Of a stretch of DNA of 46,289 nt, positions 9,255 to 16,673 are shown in pieces. This DNA comes from Candidatus Cyanaurora vandensis (GTDB lineage Bacteria > Cyanobacteriota > Cyanobacteriia > Gloeobacterales > Anthocerotibacteraceae). Each line of letters starts with the position of its first letter. The stretch's first letter is position 1. A model generated the notes under the pieces. That model searched no databases, had not been told where the DNA came from, and was given only the letters and a program-made list of their open reading frames with translations. The stretch is taken from positions 1 through 46,289 of the forward strand of contig NZ_JAAXLT010000099.1 of assembly GCF_013285555.1 (NCBI RefSeq), read 5' to 3'. The position numbers were made by a program, and so were the translations under genes.

Positions 9255-9899
9255 ATGCAAACATCACCTAACGAATCCGAACGGCTGATCCTGGCGGCTC
9301 CAGCGACGGAGATGGCCCACGAGCATGAGGCGACCGCCCATGCTCACGAGGAACACCCGGACTTGCGGCTGTTTGGCTTCACTCTGTTCCTGGTCTCTGA
9401 AGCGATGCTTTTTGTGGGCCTCTTTGTGGCTTACCTCGCCTTTCGTGCCGTGGCAACGGAATGGCCTCCCGCTGGTACGCCAGAACTCGAAGTGATCCTA
9501 CCAGCCATCAACACCGTGATTCTGGTGGCGAGTAGCTTTGTCCTCCACCAGTCTGAGGCAGCGGTCAAGAAGGGCGATATACCGGGGATGCGGGCTTGGT
9601 TCATTGCCACGATTGCCATGGGCGCGGTCTTTTTGGCGGGTCAAGTCTATGAATATACCCAGTTGGAGTTTACGCTCCAGACGGGGCTATTTGGCGGGAC
9701 CTTCTTTGTGTTGACGGGCTTCCACGGGTTGCACGTCCTCGTCGGGGTTCTGCTGATGTCCGGGGTGGTAGTGCGTTCTTTTAAGAAGGAACACTATACC
9801 CCTCAGAAGCACTTCGGGGTCGAGGCGGCGAATCTCTACTGGCACTTTGTGGATGGGGTCTGGATTGTCCTCTTCCTTTTGCTTTATATCGTCAAATGA
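9255..9899 (+). CDS. coxC: Cytochrome c oxidase subunit III
   Basis: Subunit III is an integral membrane component that stabilises subunit I and its proton uptake. The 214-residue protein has a His-rich N-terminal tail (HEHEATAHAHEEHPD) and then about five membrane helices. Family segments are LFLVSEAMLFVGLFVAYLAF, GFHGLHVLVGVLLM and NLYWHFVDGVWIVLF near the end. AGGGAG precedes the ATG. It lies 18 bases after coxA, and its stop overlaps the next gene as ATGA, so the genes are translationally linked. Confidence 0.95.
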   Translation: MQTSPNESERLILAAPATEMAHEHEATAHAHEEHPDLRLFGFTLFLVSEAMLFVGLFVAYLAFRAVATEWPPAGTPELEVILPAINTVILVASSFVLHQSEAAVKKGDIPGMRAWFIATIAMGAVFLAGQVYEYTQLEFTLQTGLFGGTFFVLTGFHGLHVLVGVLLMSGVVVRSFKKEHYTPQKHFGVEAANLYWHFVDGVWIVLFLLLYIVK

Positions 9900-10480
9900 A
9901 CCCTGCTTTCCGTTGGGCGTGGTTTGGCTTCACCCTCGCCCTCGGGATAGTATGGCTGACCTTACTCTGTCTGCCTTTTTTGAATGCGGGGGACCACCTC
10001 TGGCAACAGGAAGTAACGGCTTACCAAGGAAATTTAGCTCTTGTTTGTTTGGGATTAATCCTCCTTGCCGTCCCCCTGCGCTCCTGGCTCCCGGCGTTGC
10101 TTCAAGACCGTCGCTGGCTGGGACTTTTAGTTTTTGGCTTTGCTCTCGCTCACACCATCAATGGTTTCACCCACACGCTAGGCGGGGACTTAGCGGGTTG
10201 GCAGTTCTTAGGTCCAACAGAACAAGTAGCTCTAGGCTTAGGCACGCTAGCTCTAATATTTCTGTTTATCCTTGCGCTAACCAGTAACAGCACGGCGGTG
10301 ACAGCTCTGGGAACCGCTTGGAAGAAACTCCATCGCCTGTTGTTTTATCCCACTCTTATTCTTATTCTGATTCATACCCTACTCTGGGGCGTGAATTATG
10401 CAGGCTGGGTGCCAGCAGTTTTACTAATCGCCGGAACTGTTGGGTTAGTTGGATTGCGCTGGTGGCCCAAAGGACAATAA
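9896..10480 (+). CDS. Ferric-reductase-like transmembrane haem protein (FRD/MsrQ type)
   Basis: A 194-residue membrane protein with about six hydrophobic helices. His86 and His93 lie in one helix pair, and His146 and His160, 14 residues apart, in KKLHRLLFYPTLILILIHTL. This resembles the b-haem-binding helices of the ferric reductase-like domain family (YedZ/MsrQ). There is no flavin or NAD(P)H domain, so it would need a partner reductase. The start overlaps the coxC stop (ATGA), placing it in the oxidase operon. A link to oxidase maturation or to quinone/iron redox chemistry is inference. The family call rests on pattern, not on a search. Confidence 0.6.
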   Translation: MNPAFRWAWFGFTLALGIVWLTLLCLPFLNAGDHLWQQEVTAYQGNLALVCLGLILLAVPLRSWLPALLQDRRWLGLLVFGFALAHTINGFTHTLGGDLAGWQFLGPTEQVALGLGTLALIFLFILALTSNSTAVTALGTAWKKLHRLLFYPTLILILIHTLLWGVNYAGWVPAVLLIAGTVGLVGLRWWPKGQ

Positions 10481-10556
10481 CAGCAACTCCTATTTTTGCA
10501 GTAACGTATGAGCTTTTGAGGGAGTGTTATTTTGGGGAGAGAGCGGGATAACTGCC

Positions 10557-10799
10557 ATGTGTCTGTGTGTGAACTGCGCCTATGTGGACCGTTGCCAGAC
10601 CTACCATGAGGTCGAGGAACGGCACGAACAAACCCATCTCACTGCCCACCCCGACTTCACCCCCCTACACCCCGTCATCAATGTCAACATCCGCAACCAC
10701 GGACGCGAAATGGAATGGGATGTCGTCGGCTGTCAGAGCTTCAAATTAGCCCTAGGCCGCTGGCATAAACTGCGGCCCGGTAGCGCGGTACCCACCTAG
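10557..10799 (+). CDS. ycf34: Ycf34 family protein
   Basis: An 80-residue protein found in cyanobacteria and some algal plastids. The N-terminus carries Cys2, Cys4, Cys7 and Cys13 (MCLCVNCAYVDRC), and the family segments PVINVNI and EMEWDVVGCQSF follow. The Synechocystis homologue has been reported to bind an iron-sulfur cluster and to affect photosynthetic electron transport; the ligands would be these Cys residues. The ATG at 10557 gives the conserved start; no strong ribosome binding site is visible. It is on the same strand as the cox operon, and its stop overlaps the convergent TonB-receptor gene. Confidence 0.9.
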   Translation: MCLCVNCAYVDRCQTYHEVEERHEQTHLTAHPDFTPLHPVINVNIRNHGREMEWDVVGCQSFKLALGRWHKLRPGSAVPT

Positions 10800-13117
10800 A
10801 ACTTAGCCTCCAGTCCCACGGTGAAATTGGTTGGTGGTGCGCCGTTACCATAGTTGCGCTCATAGGCCAAGTTAGTCAGGTTGTTGACCAACGCACTCAG
10901 GGTCAAGACCGAGTTGAGGGGAATCCGAAACGAGAGGTCGAGGGTAAAGTAACCGGGCAACAGCGTGGTCGGGGGCAAGTACCCCAAGTTAGGGACCGGG
11001 TTACCACTGGGGGTAAGAGCCAAGTCGCCATTGGGCGTAAAACCGACACTGGGACCAATATGGTAAGGGTCCGTCGCCCGTAAACCCTGGAAGTTCCCAA
11101 ACAGCGCGAACCGCCAATCCCCCGGCGAGGTATAGGTAAACCCGCCCTGCCCACTGTGGTAGGGGACCAAGGGATACTGACTCTGGTTGAGTTCGCCCTT
11201 GAAATCCTGTAAAATCCGCGCATCGGTATAAGTGTCCGTGGCAAAGAACGCCCAACCGGGTGCAAACCGCCAATTAAAACTAAACTCCAACCCACTGAAG
11301 TTGACCGTCGGGTAGTTGGCGCGGACCAAGGCCCCACTCTCATAGCCCTGGGCAAGCAACCCCTCATCTTGGGGCGCGAAAATCCCATTCTGGAGTGGCG
11401 TAATCCGGTTGTAGGCAATTAAGTTCTGAATATCGTTGTTAAAGTAGGCAGCCCGCACTGTGATCTCAGGACTCGGTTCCCAGTCAAAACCCACATCAAA
11501 TGTCGAACCTGCTTCAGGGCGTAGGTTAGGGTTGCCCTGGATCTCACCATTGGCAAAAAGGTCGTTAAAGTTGGGCGTTTTATAGACACGGGCAAAACCA
11601 CTCCGTAAGGCCAGCGTCGGAATAACCTGCCAGACCACGCCAATACTCGGGTCAAAAGAACTTTCATAGGTGCGAGAAGTCCCCGTCACTAAGTCCGAGC
11701 TACTGCTGAACTCATAAGTATTAGTAAAGGATTGTCGAAACCCCAGGCTCGTCGTCAGGTTCTCCGCCAACTTAATCGTCCCCACCGCAAATACAGAGGG
11801 CCGATTAACCCGCGCATCAAAGGCTGGCTCAAGCGTCGCACCGGGTGTGAGCAAGTCCAAACTAAAGGACCGCCCTGATTCCCGGATAAAATCCAGCCCG
11901 TAGGTCAAGTTGAACCCAGCAGATATTTGCCAATCATGGAGAATCCGGGCGTTGAGGACGGTCACCTCGGTCGAGTTGTCTTCAGCAATGACGAAATCCA
12001 CCTCCCGGTCTGATTCCGTGGTGTACCCCGTGTCTATCCCCAACCGCACCTGGAGCCGCGAATCTTCCCCCGCCCCCAATTGCCGATCCAAAGTCAAGGC
12101 TAGACCCGAGTAATCAATGCGAATGAGAGGCCGAGTAGACTCATTCAGGCCCAATTCATCCGGGGTACAAAAAGGGTCTTGCTCACACCCCGCACCACCA
12201 CTGGTCTCGATTAAATTGCGGGGGTCCGTCAACGAAAAAAGGCTAACGCCCCGACTCCCTTTCCGCAAATAGGAACTCAAGGCCAAATTAGTCCGTGTAT
12301 CCAGGTCCCAATCTAGATTCAACCCGAAAGAACTGCTGTTGACCTCACCATTGGGCCGAATTGCACTCAAGGTCGTAGCGGGGTAAAACTCGTTGAACAG
12401 AGTCCGGTTATCGCGTTGGATTTGGTAAAAGTAATCGTTGTTGCTATTGAAGGTGGTGGCGAAGACACTGTAACGTAAGTTCTCGGTAATGGGCCCGCCT
12501 AAACTCAGACTGTAATTGCTGTAGCCGTAGCTGCCAAAGGCGATGTTGGTATTCACCTCAAATTCAGTCGGGGGTCTCCGGGTAATCACATTGATGACCC
12601 CGCCCACGGCGGTACTGCCGTACAAGGTCGAGCCTGCTCCGCCCTTAAGCACTTCCACCCGCTCAATCCCGAAGACCGGCAGTTCAGCTAGGTCCACATG
12701 TTCCTGGTTGAGGTTGTTGACCGTGCGTCCATCAATCAAAAGCCCCGTGCTAGTAGTGGGTAAGCCCCGGATGAAATAGGTACTGTGGACATCCTCGCCC
12801 GCCCCCCAAAGGTTACTGACCACCCCGGGAACCCCTTGTAGGGCGTCGCCAATACTCCGGGACCCCTTGCGCTGGATTTCTTCTTGAGTAACGACGTAGA
12901 TACTACTAGTGTTCTCGCGGACTCGGCTACCCCGGCCCAAGGTCGCGGTGACGGTCACTTCATCAAGTAGGTCAATCGGCTCATCAAGACTGGCCTCGTT
13001 CGCTTGGGCCAAGAGGTCCGCCGCTTGGGTGGATTGGGCTAGGTCGGTGGCTGGCTCGGCTTGGACCGCTAGGATCATCGCCCCCCAGATGAGGAGGGCC
13101 AGTACAGATTTGGACAC
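10796..13117 (-). CDS. TonB-dependent outer-membrane receptor, probably for iron chelates
   Basis: An outer-membrane barrel that imports ferric siderophores or other large ligands using TonB energy. From GTG 13117 (GGGGAG six bases upstream) it is 773 residues. It has a signal peptide (VLALLIWGAMILAVQA), a TonB-box-like DEVTVTA, a plug domain (SIGDALQGVPGV, YFIRGLPTTS, IERVEVLKGGAGSTLYG, GGVINVITRRP) and a 22-strand-type barrel with aromatic girdle residues, ending in Phe. The plug and C-terminal NLTNLAYERNYG match the siderophore/vitamin B12 receptor group. There is no N-terminal signalling domain for sigma control. A Fur-like box lies just upstream. The ligand cannot be told from sequence. 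Confidence 0.92.
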   Translation of the reverse strand: MSKSVLALLIWGAMILAVQAEPATDLAQSTQAADLLAQANEASLDEPIDLLDEVTVTATLGRGSRVRENTSSIYVVTQEEIQRKGSRSIGDALQGVPGVVSNLWGAGEDVHSTYFIRGLPTTSTGLLIDGRTVNNLNQEHVDLAELPVFGIERVEVLKGGAGSTLYGSTAVGGVINVITRRPPTEFEVNTNIAFGSYGYSNYSLSLGGPITENLRYSVFATTFNSNNDYFYQIQRDNRTLFNEFYPATTLSAIRPNGEVNSSSFGLNLDWDLDTRTNLALSSYLRKGSRGVSLFSLTDPRNLIETSGGAGCEQDPFCTPDELGLNESTRPLIRIDYSGLALTLDRQLGAGEDSRLQVRLGIDTGYTTESDREVDFVIAEDNSTEVTVLNARILHDWQISAGFNLTYGLDFIRESGRSFSLDLLTPGATLEPAFDARVNRPSVFAVGTIKLAENLTTSLGFRQSFTNTYEFSSSSDLVTGTSRTYESSFDPSIGVVWQVIPTLALRSGFARVYKTPNFNDLFANGEIQGNPNLRPEAGSTFDVGFDWEPSPEITVRAAYFNNDIQNLIAYNRITPLQNGIFAPQDEGLLAQGYESGALVRANYPTVNFSGLEFSFNWRFAPGWAFFATDTYTDARILQDFKGELNQSQYPLVPYHSGQGGFTYTSPGDWRFALFGNFQGLRATDPYHIGPSVGFTPNGDLALTPSGNPVPNLGYLPPTTLLPGYFTLDLSFRIPLNSVLTLSALVNNLTNLAYERNYGNGAPPTNFTVGLEAKF

Positions 13118-13139
13118 AGAGGACTCCCCACAATCAATA

Positions 13140-13162
13140 ACGAGAACAAGAATGATTCTCGT
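13140..13162 (-). promoter_or_regulatory. Fur-box-like operator upstream of the TonB receptor
   Basis: A perfect 7-bp inverted repeat (ACGAGAA / TTCTCGT, 9-bp spacer) lies 23 bp before the receptor start. The inner 19 bases (13142-13160) match the classical Fur consensus GATAATGATAATCATTATC at 13 of 19 positions by my count. An AT-rich stretch suitable for a -10 lies just beyond it. Binding by the iron repressor Fur would explain iron-dependent expression. Confidence 0.65.
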
Positions 13163-13185
13163 ATTTAAAATAGCATAAAGGCTCA

Positions 13186-13251
13186 CCCGCGCTTGCACAT
13201 TGCAAAATCTCGACCGCGTATGGAGTCCGCTAAACTCGCTAACCCTAGACC
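13186..13251 (-). pseudogene. Degenerate partial copy of the neighbouring VOC gene
   Basis: The stretch 13220-13250 matches the VOC gene at about 13543-13575 at roughly 28 of 33 aligned positions, in the same orientation. The CCGCGCTTG just before it is also shared with about 13516. The copy has an indel and no open frame. It is probably what is left of a tandem VOC gene after deletion. Confidence 0.4.
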
Positions 13252-13299
13252 AGACGGGGCATCTTCAAAATGAAACTGGGGATGGATGGGATAGATTGA

Positions 13300-13328
13300 C
13301 ATCCTCCCCGACCTAAAGGACGGGGATT
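13300..13328. repeat. IS200/IS605-type end hairpin, probably a solo remnant
   Basis: TCCCCG (13305-13310) pairs with CGGGGA (13321-13326) around a 10-base loop containing TAAAGG, within the context CATCCTCCCC...GGGGATTCC. From memory, this resembles the subterminal hairpins at ends of IS200/IS605-family elements in cyanobacteria. No tnpA or tnpB is nearby, so it would be a solo end or a small non-autonomous copy. Confidence 0.4.
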
Positions 13329-13395
13329 CCTAAACATCACTATTTAGGTTTCTGCTTCATCGCACCAGCCTTCCGAGATTTACTCTCTTCAGGCC

Positions 13396-13761
13396 TCACA
13401 CTGACGCTAGATGATAAAACGAACAGCGGTGTCCGTCGGGGTCTGTGAGGTTGAGGGCGTGTTCCATCAGGTTCAGGGCAGGATGGTTGAACTGGTGGGA
13501 TTGGGGCGTTAAACCCCGCGCTTGTAACTGCTGGTTCAAGGCATGGAGATCTGCTAAACTCGCCAACCGCAGACCGAACCGGACAGGGTAGACTCCACCC
13601 ACAAGTAAAAGTAGTTCTAGGCCGTGGACGGTGAAAAGGCTGTAAGTCCCCGGTTCACCTTGGGGCGGACTGTCGAAGACTTGATGGTAGAACTGGGTGG
13701 CGCGGTCGATGTCCTGGACCCTAAGTTCTAGGTGTATTGCGGTTGTCAAGGGTCCAGGCAA
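13396..13761 (-). CDS. VOC-superfamily (glyoxalase/dioxygenase-fold) protein
   Basis: A 121-residue single-domain protein of the vicinal-oxygen-chelate fold. It has the paired beta-alpha-beta pattern, starting LELRVQDIDRATQFYHQVFD and ending LNLTDPDGHRCSFY. Possible metal ligands are His10 and a Glu/His in the second half; I cannot assign catalytic activity. The N-terminus has no ATG: TTG at 13761, with GGAG nine bases upstream, is the most plausible start. It overlaps nothing, but lies head-to-head with the esterase gene with 17 bases between starts. A degenerate partial copy lies downstream. Confidence 0.7.
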   Translation of the reverse strand: MPGPLTTAIHLELRVQDIDRATQFYHQVFDSPPQGEPGTYSLFTVHGLELLLLVGGVYPVRFGLRLASLADLHALNQQLQARGLTPQSHQFNHPALNLMEHALNLTDPDGHRCSFYHLASV

Positions 13762-13778
13762 GGGTTTACGCTCCAGGG

Positions 13779-14942
13779 ATGCTTGGTTTCATTGTCCTGG
13801 GTTTCGCCCTGCTGGGGTTGTTTTTGAGTTGCTGGACGGTTCTTGCCGCCCCGAATATGGCTCTATTAACGCTGGGGGTCGGGGCACCGGAGGTGAGTCC
13901 CTGGCTCGTGGTCGGGAATCTCATCGTCATTGGGTTAACCCTCGGTGGGCTGCGTTTAAACCCACTGTTTGGTTACGCGCTGGCTCTGGCCGTCTTGGGG
14001 TTGGGGTTCAGTGCTTGGCCCTTGGTGCAATTGCCGACAACCGCGACTCGATTTACTGAACAGATGGCTAAGGGACTCGGCCCGGACTATATCGCCCAAG
14101 TTCCCGCGTCGGTACGGGCTGGCTGGCGGAGGAATTCCTACAATTTGGTAGAGAACTTCCTGGGTTTATCTACACCCACGGCAGTCCGCATTACCGAAAA
14201 CATCCCTTTCGCCCCGTCCTTGCGCCTGAATCTCTACCAGCCGCCTCGTCCCGGTACCTATCCCACAGTGGTCGTCATCTACGGCGGGGCTTGGCAACGG
14301 GGAGGACCCGCCCAAAACCCTGAACTCAGTCGTTATCTGGCGGCGCGGGGCTACGTGGTGGTGGCGATTGATTACCGTCATGCCCCGGCCCACCGTTTCC
14401 CGGCGCAGATTGAGGATGTGCGTCTGGCCCTAGCTCATATTCGTACTCAAGCTGACCGCTATGAAGTGGACCCCGGACGAATTGCACTGTTGGGTCGTTC
14501 AGCGGGGGCACATCTGGCGATGCTGGCGGGTTTTGACGCGGTGGTACCCGTGCAGGCGGTGGTCAGTTATTACGGGCCAATTGACCTTACGGAGGGCTAC
14601 AACGACCCGCCTAACCCGGACCCCATCAATTCTCGGGCGACGCTTGAGGCTTTTTTGGGGGGTAAGCCGGACCAATTGCCGGAGCTATATCGTCGGGCCT
14701 CCCCCGCGAACTATGTCACCCGTCCTTTACCCCCGACGCTATTGGTTTACGGGGGACGGGATCATATTGTGGAACTGCGGTTCGCCCAACGGCTCTACGA
14801 ACGGTTGCAGGCGACGGGGACCACGGCAGTTCTCCTTGATATTCCCTGGGCTGAACACGCCTTTGATGAGGTTTTCGCTGGACCCAGTAACCAACTCGCG
14901 CTTTATCATACGGAACGGTTCCTAGCTTGGGCCTTGCGTTAA
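13779..14942 (+). CDS. Alpha/beta hydrolase, esterase/lipase of the HSL/BD-FAE-like group
   Basis: A 387-residue protein with three N-terminal hydrophobic segments (about residues 2-20, 30-60 and 65-85) and a cytoplasmic or periplasmic hydrolase domain. The oxyanion motif YGGAWQRGG replaces the HGGG of the HSL group. The nucleophile lies in GRSAG (Ser near 241). The probable acid is in YGGRDHIVE and the catalytic His in WAEHAFDE near the C-terminus. It probably hydrolyses carboxylic esters; the membrane anchor suggests lipid or envelope substrates. The ATG at 13779 has only AGGG next to it. An upstream TTG start is possible but would overlap the divergent VOC gene. Confidence 0.82.
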   Translation: MLGFIVLGFALLGLFLSCWTVLAAPNMALLTLGVGAPEVSPWLVVGNLIVIGLTLGGLRLNPLFGYALALAVLGLGFSAWPLVQLPTTATRFTEQMAKGLGPDYIAQVPASVRAGWRRNSYNLVENFLGLSTPTAVRITENIPFAPSLRLNLYQPPRPGTYPTVVVIYGGAWQRGGPAQNPELSRYLAARGYVVVAIDYRHAPAHRFPAQIEDVRLALAHIRTQADRYEVDPGRIALLGRSAGAHLAMLAGFDAVVPVQAVVSYYGPIDLTEGYNDPPNPDPINSRATLEAFLGGKPDQLPELYRRASPANYVTRPLPPTLLVYGGRDHIVELRFAQRLYERLQATGTTAVLLDIPWAEHAFDEVFAGPSNQLALYHTERFLAWALR

Positions 14943-14967
14943 GCTGCGCTGGTTGGTGAGACTGCCC

Positions 14968-15760
14968 ATGCGTTCCCGTCGGTATGATTTTGATTGGCTC
15001 CGGGTGTTGGCAACGTTTTTAGTTGTTGCTTTTCATGCGGGCATTATCTTCAGTTCATCGGGCTATTATCAAAAATGACCCGCTCCAACTAGCCCCGAGT
15101 TTTTGGGCGGCTTACCGGGCAGAAGAGAATTTATCGCCCCTGATTCCACCTGAACGATGGGCAAAGATTAAAACTGACAATCTGAATCCCATGGTGGCCC
15201 AAGCTCTCCAAGGGGTATTGACGGGCGACCGCATCCAGGTAATTCGGGCGGAACTGGGACCGGGCGGGGTGGGCATGGGTTATGGACCAGCGGTTTTTAG
15301 TAATCTGGCGGGTTTACAGTTAATCCTGGCGGCGGAGGGGATTCCTTTCACCGCGCTCACGCCGAGTGCAGTCTTGGCCCGACAACTCCAACAACGAACC
15401 GAAGTTCCCAGCCAGACCCTAACCAGTTACCTTTTATTGCCCGAGAACCGCCGGGGTGTTTTGTTTGTGGATTGGGCGAGTTTTACGGAACTTAATCAAG
15501 CGGAGGCTCTATTTACGCACCTAGAAAAAACCCAGAGTCGGTTAATTCTCGTGGGGCTGCCTCAGTCCGAGTCGGCGGCGACGGGGTTGGTTTTGTTCTT
15601 GGACCAGTGGTTTATGATGCTTTTTTTCTTGCTTTCGGGGGCGGGGACTTGGTATGCCCTGGGATCGCGGACGGCGGGGCAATATGTGACGGAACGGTTA
15701 CAGCGGCTCTTGGTGCCGTTGGTCGTGGGTTGTTTGGTGGTGGTGCCGCCCTTGGTCTAT
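14968..15760 (+). pseudogene. Acyltransferase-3 family membrane protein, frameshifted and truncated
   Basis: The ATG at 14968 opens YDFDWLRVLATFLVVAFHAG, the first helix typical of acyltransferase-3 (OafA/MdoC-like) proteins. The frame stops at 15076-15078. Removing one A from the run before it (CAAAAATGA) joins it to a second frame, which carries DQWFMMLFFLLSGAGTWYAL and AGQYVTERLQRLLVPLV, the second helix and the family RLLVP signature. Homology ends abruptly at PPLVY (about 15760), where the antisense methyltransferase remnant begins; the remaining roughly eight helices are missing. Between helices 1 and 2 lies an extra segment of about 170 residues that I do not recognise. The gene cannot make an active enzyme. 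Confidence 0.8.
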
Positions 15761-16540
15761 GCTGGTCCAGATGTCGAACCCTGCCGGAGCGTCCTCTAAT
15801 TGGTCCCTTCAGCAAGTAGTCATCAAGATAACCATGTATTCGCATATACTCACGCGGCGTTAAGTAACGGTCCTCTAGGGGATGAAAGAAAATTTCGCCA
15901 CAGCGTAATGTATTAGCAGGTTCTGTGCGCGATAAACGTCTGAATTTTGTTGTGTCCTTTTTTGTAAGATTGCAACGTTGTTCTATCGGTAGATGTAACT
16001 CTTTCGCAAGGTGAGAGCCTTCTGGTACACCGTGAATTCGTCGCCTATCACCTTCAGGTGTTATGTCTACATGATTATCTGTCGGCTGATAATTGTCGGT
16101 AGATTTCGGCTCACTTAAGCCTTCTAATGCCTTACCGACAGTGACGTAAGGCAATAATGGAAACAGGGGATTTATCTGTTCGCGATGCCCATGAGTAAAA
16201 GCGCGTCATTTCAAAAAGAAGCATACCCCGCTCATCATCAAGGCATGGACGCTTACCAATTTGAGAAAAGGCTTGGCAAGGTGGTCCTCCGCAAAGTAAG
16301 TCAAGCTCACCTTCTAAGTGCCAAGTCGCTCATAAGTTCTTGGGGATTTACGGCGCGAATGTCAGCTTCTATGACCCGGGTATTTCGCCCTTGGCGTATT
16401 GTCGCAGCACGCAGGGTTTCACAGCAATGAGGATCAGTTTCTATGCAAGCTAGAACCTCAAAACCCGCGCTTTGGATTCCTATGTCAATGCCGCCAGCTC
16501 CTGAGAATAGGGATAGAGCATTCATTTTTGGTTCAATCAT
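15757..16540 (-). pseudogene. Decayed DNA (cytosine-5-)-methyltransferase
   Basis: The N-terminal frame (ATG 16540) has motif I, LSLFSGAGGIDIG, and motif II. It ends prematurely after DLALRR. One base earlier in phase, the continuation has motif IV with the catalytic Cys ([17 protein letters not shown]) and [11 protein letters not shown]. Motifs VI and VIII (ENV and R-x-R) are missing: MLLFEMTR passes directly, with a phase change, to [19 protein letters not shown]. The target-recognition part and motifs IX-X (RRLSRTEPANTL, LTPREYMRIHGY, GRSGRVRHLDQHR) follow and stop at the acyltransferase junction. So the gene has one frameshift, an internal deletion of about 80-100 codons and a lost C-terminus. 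No restriction enzyme gene is visible. It is AT-richer than its neighbours, consistent with transfer. Confidence 0.88.
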
Positions 16541-16673
16541 CTCTAGTAAGTCGCCTTCTTTCTAGACTGTACCAACACACAAAGTAGCATACCATCCTGT
16601 GTATTTGTGAGATCCTCGACGAACCCGTAGCGCAGCACTTAAAATAACCAAGCGGTGTGGCAAAGGACTAACT

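Noticed and set aside
16541-16673. glmS ribozyme or riboswitch in the glmS leader
   Set aside because: The leader is too short and shows none of the conserved core; such ribozymes are mainly known from Firmicutes.
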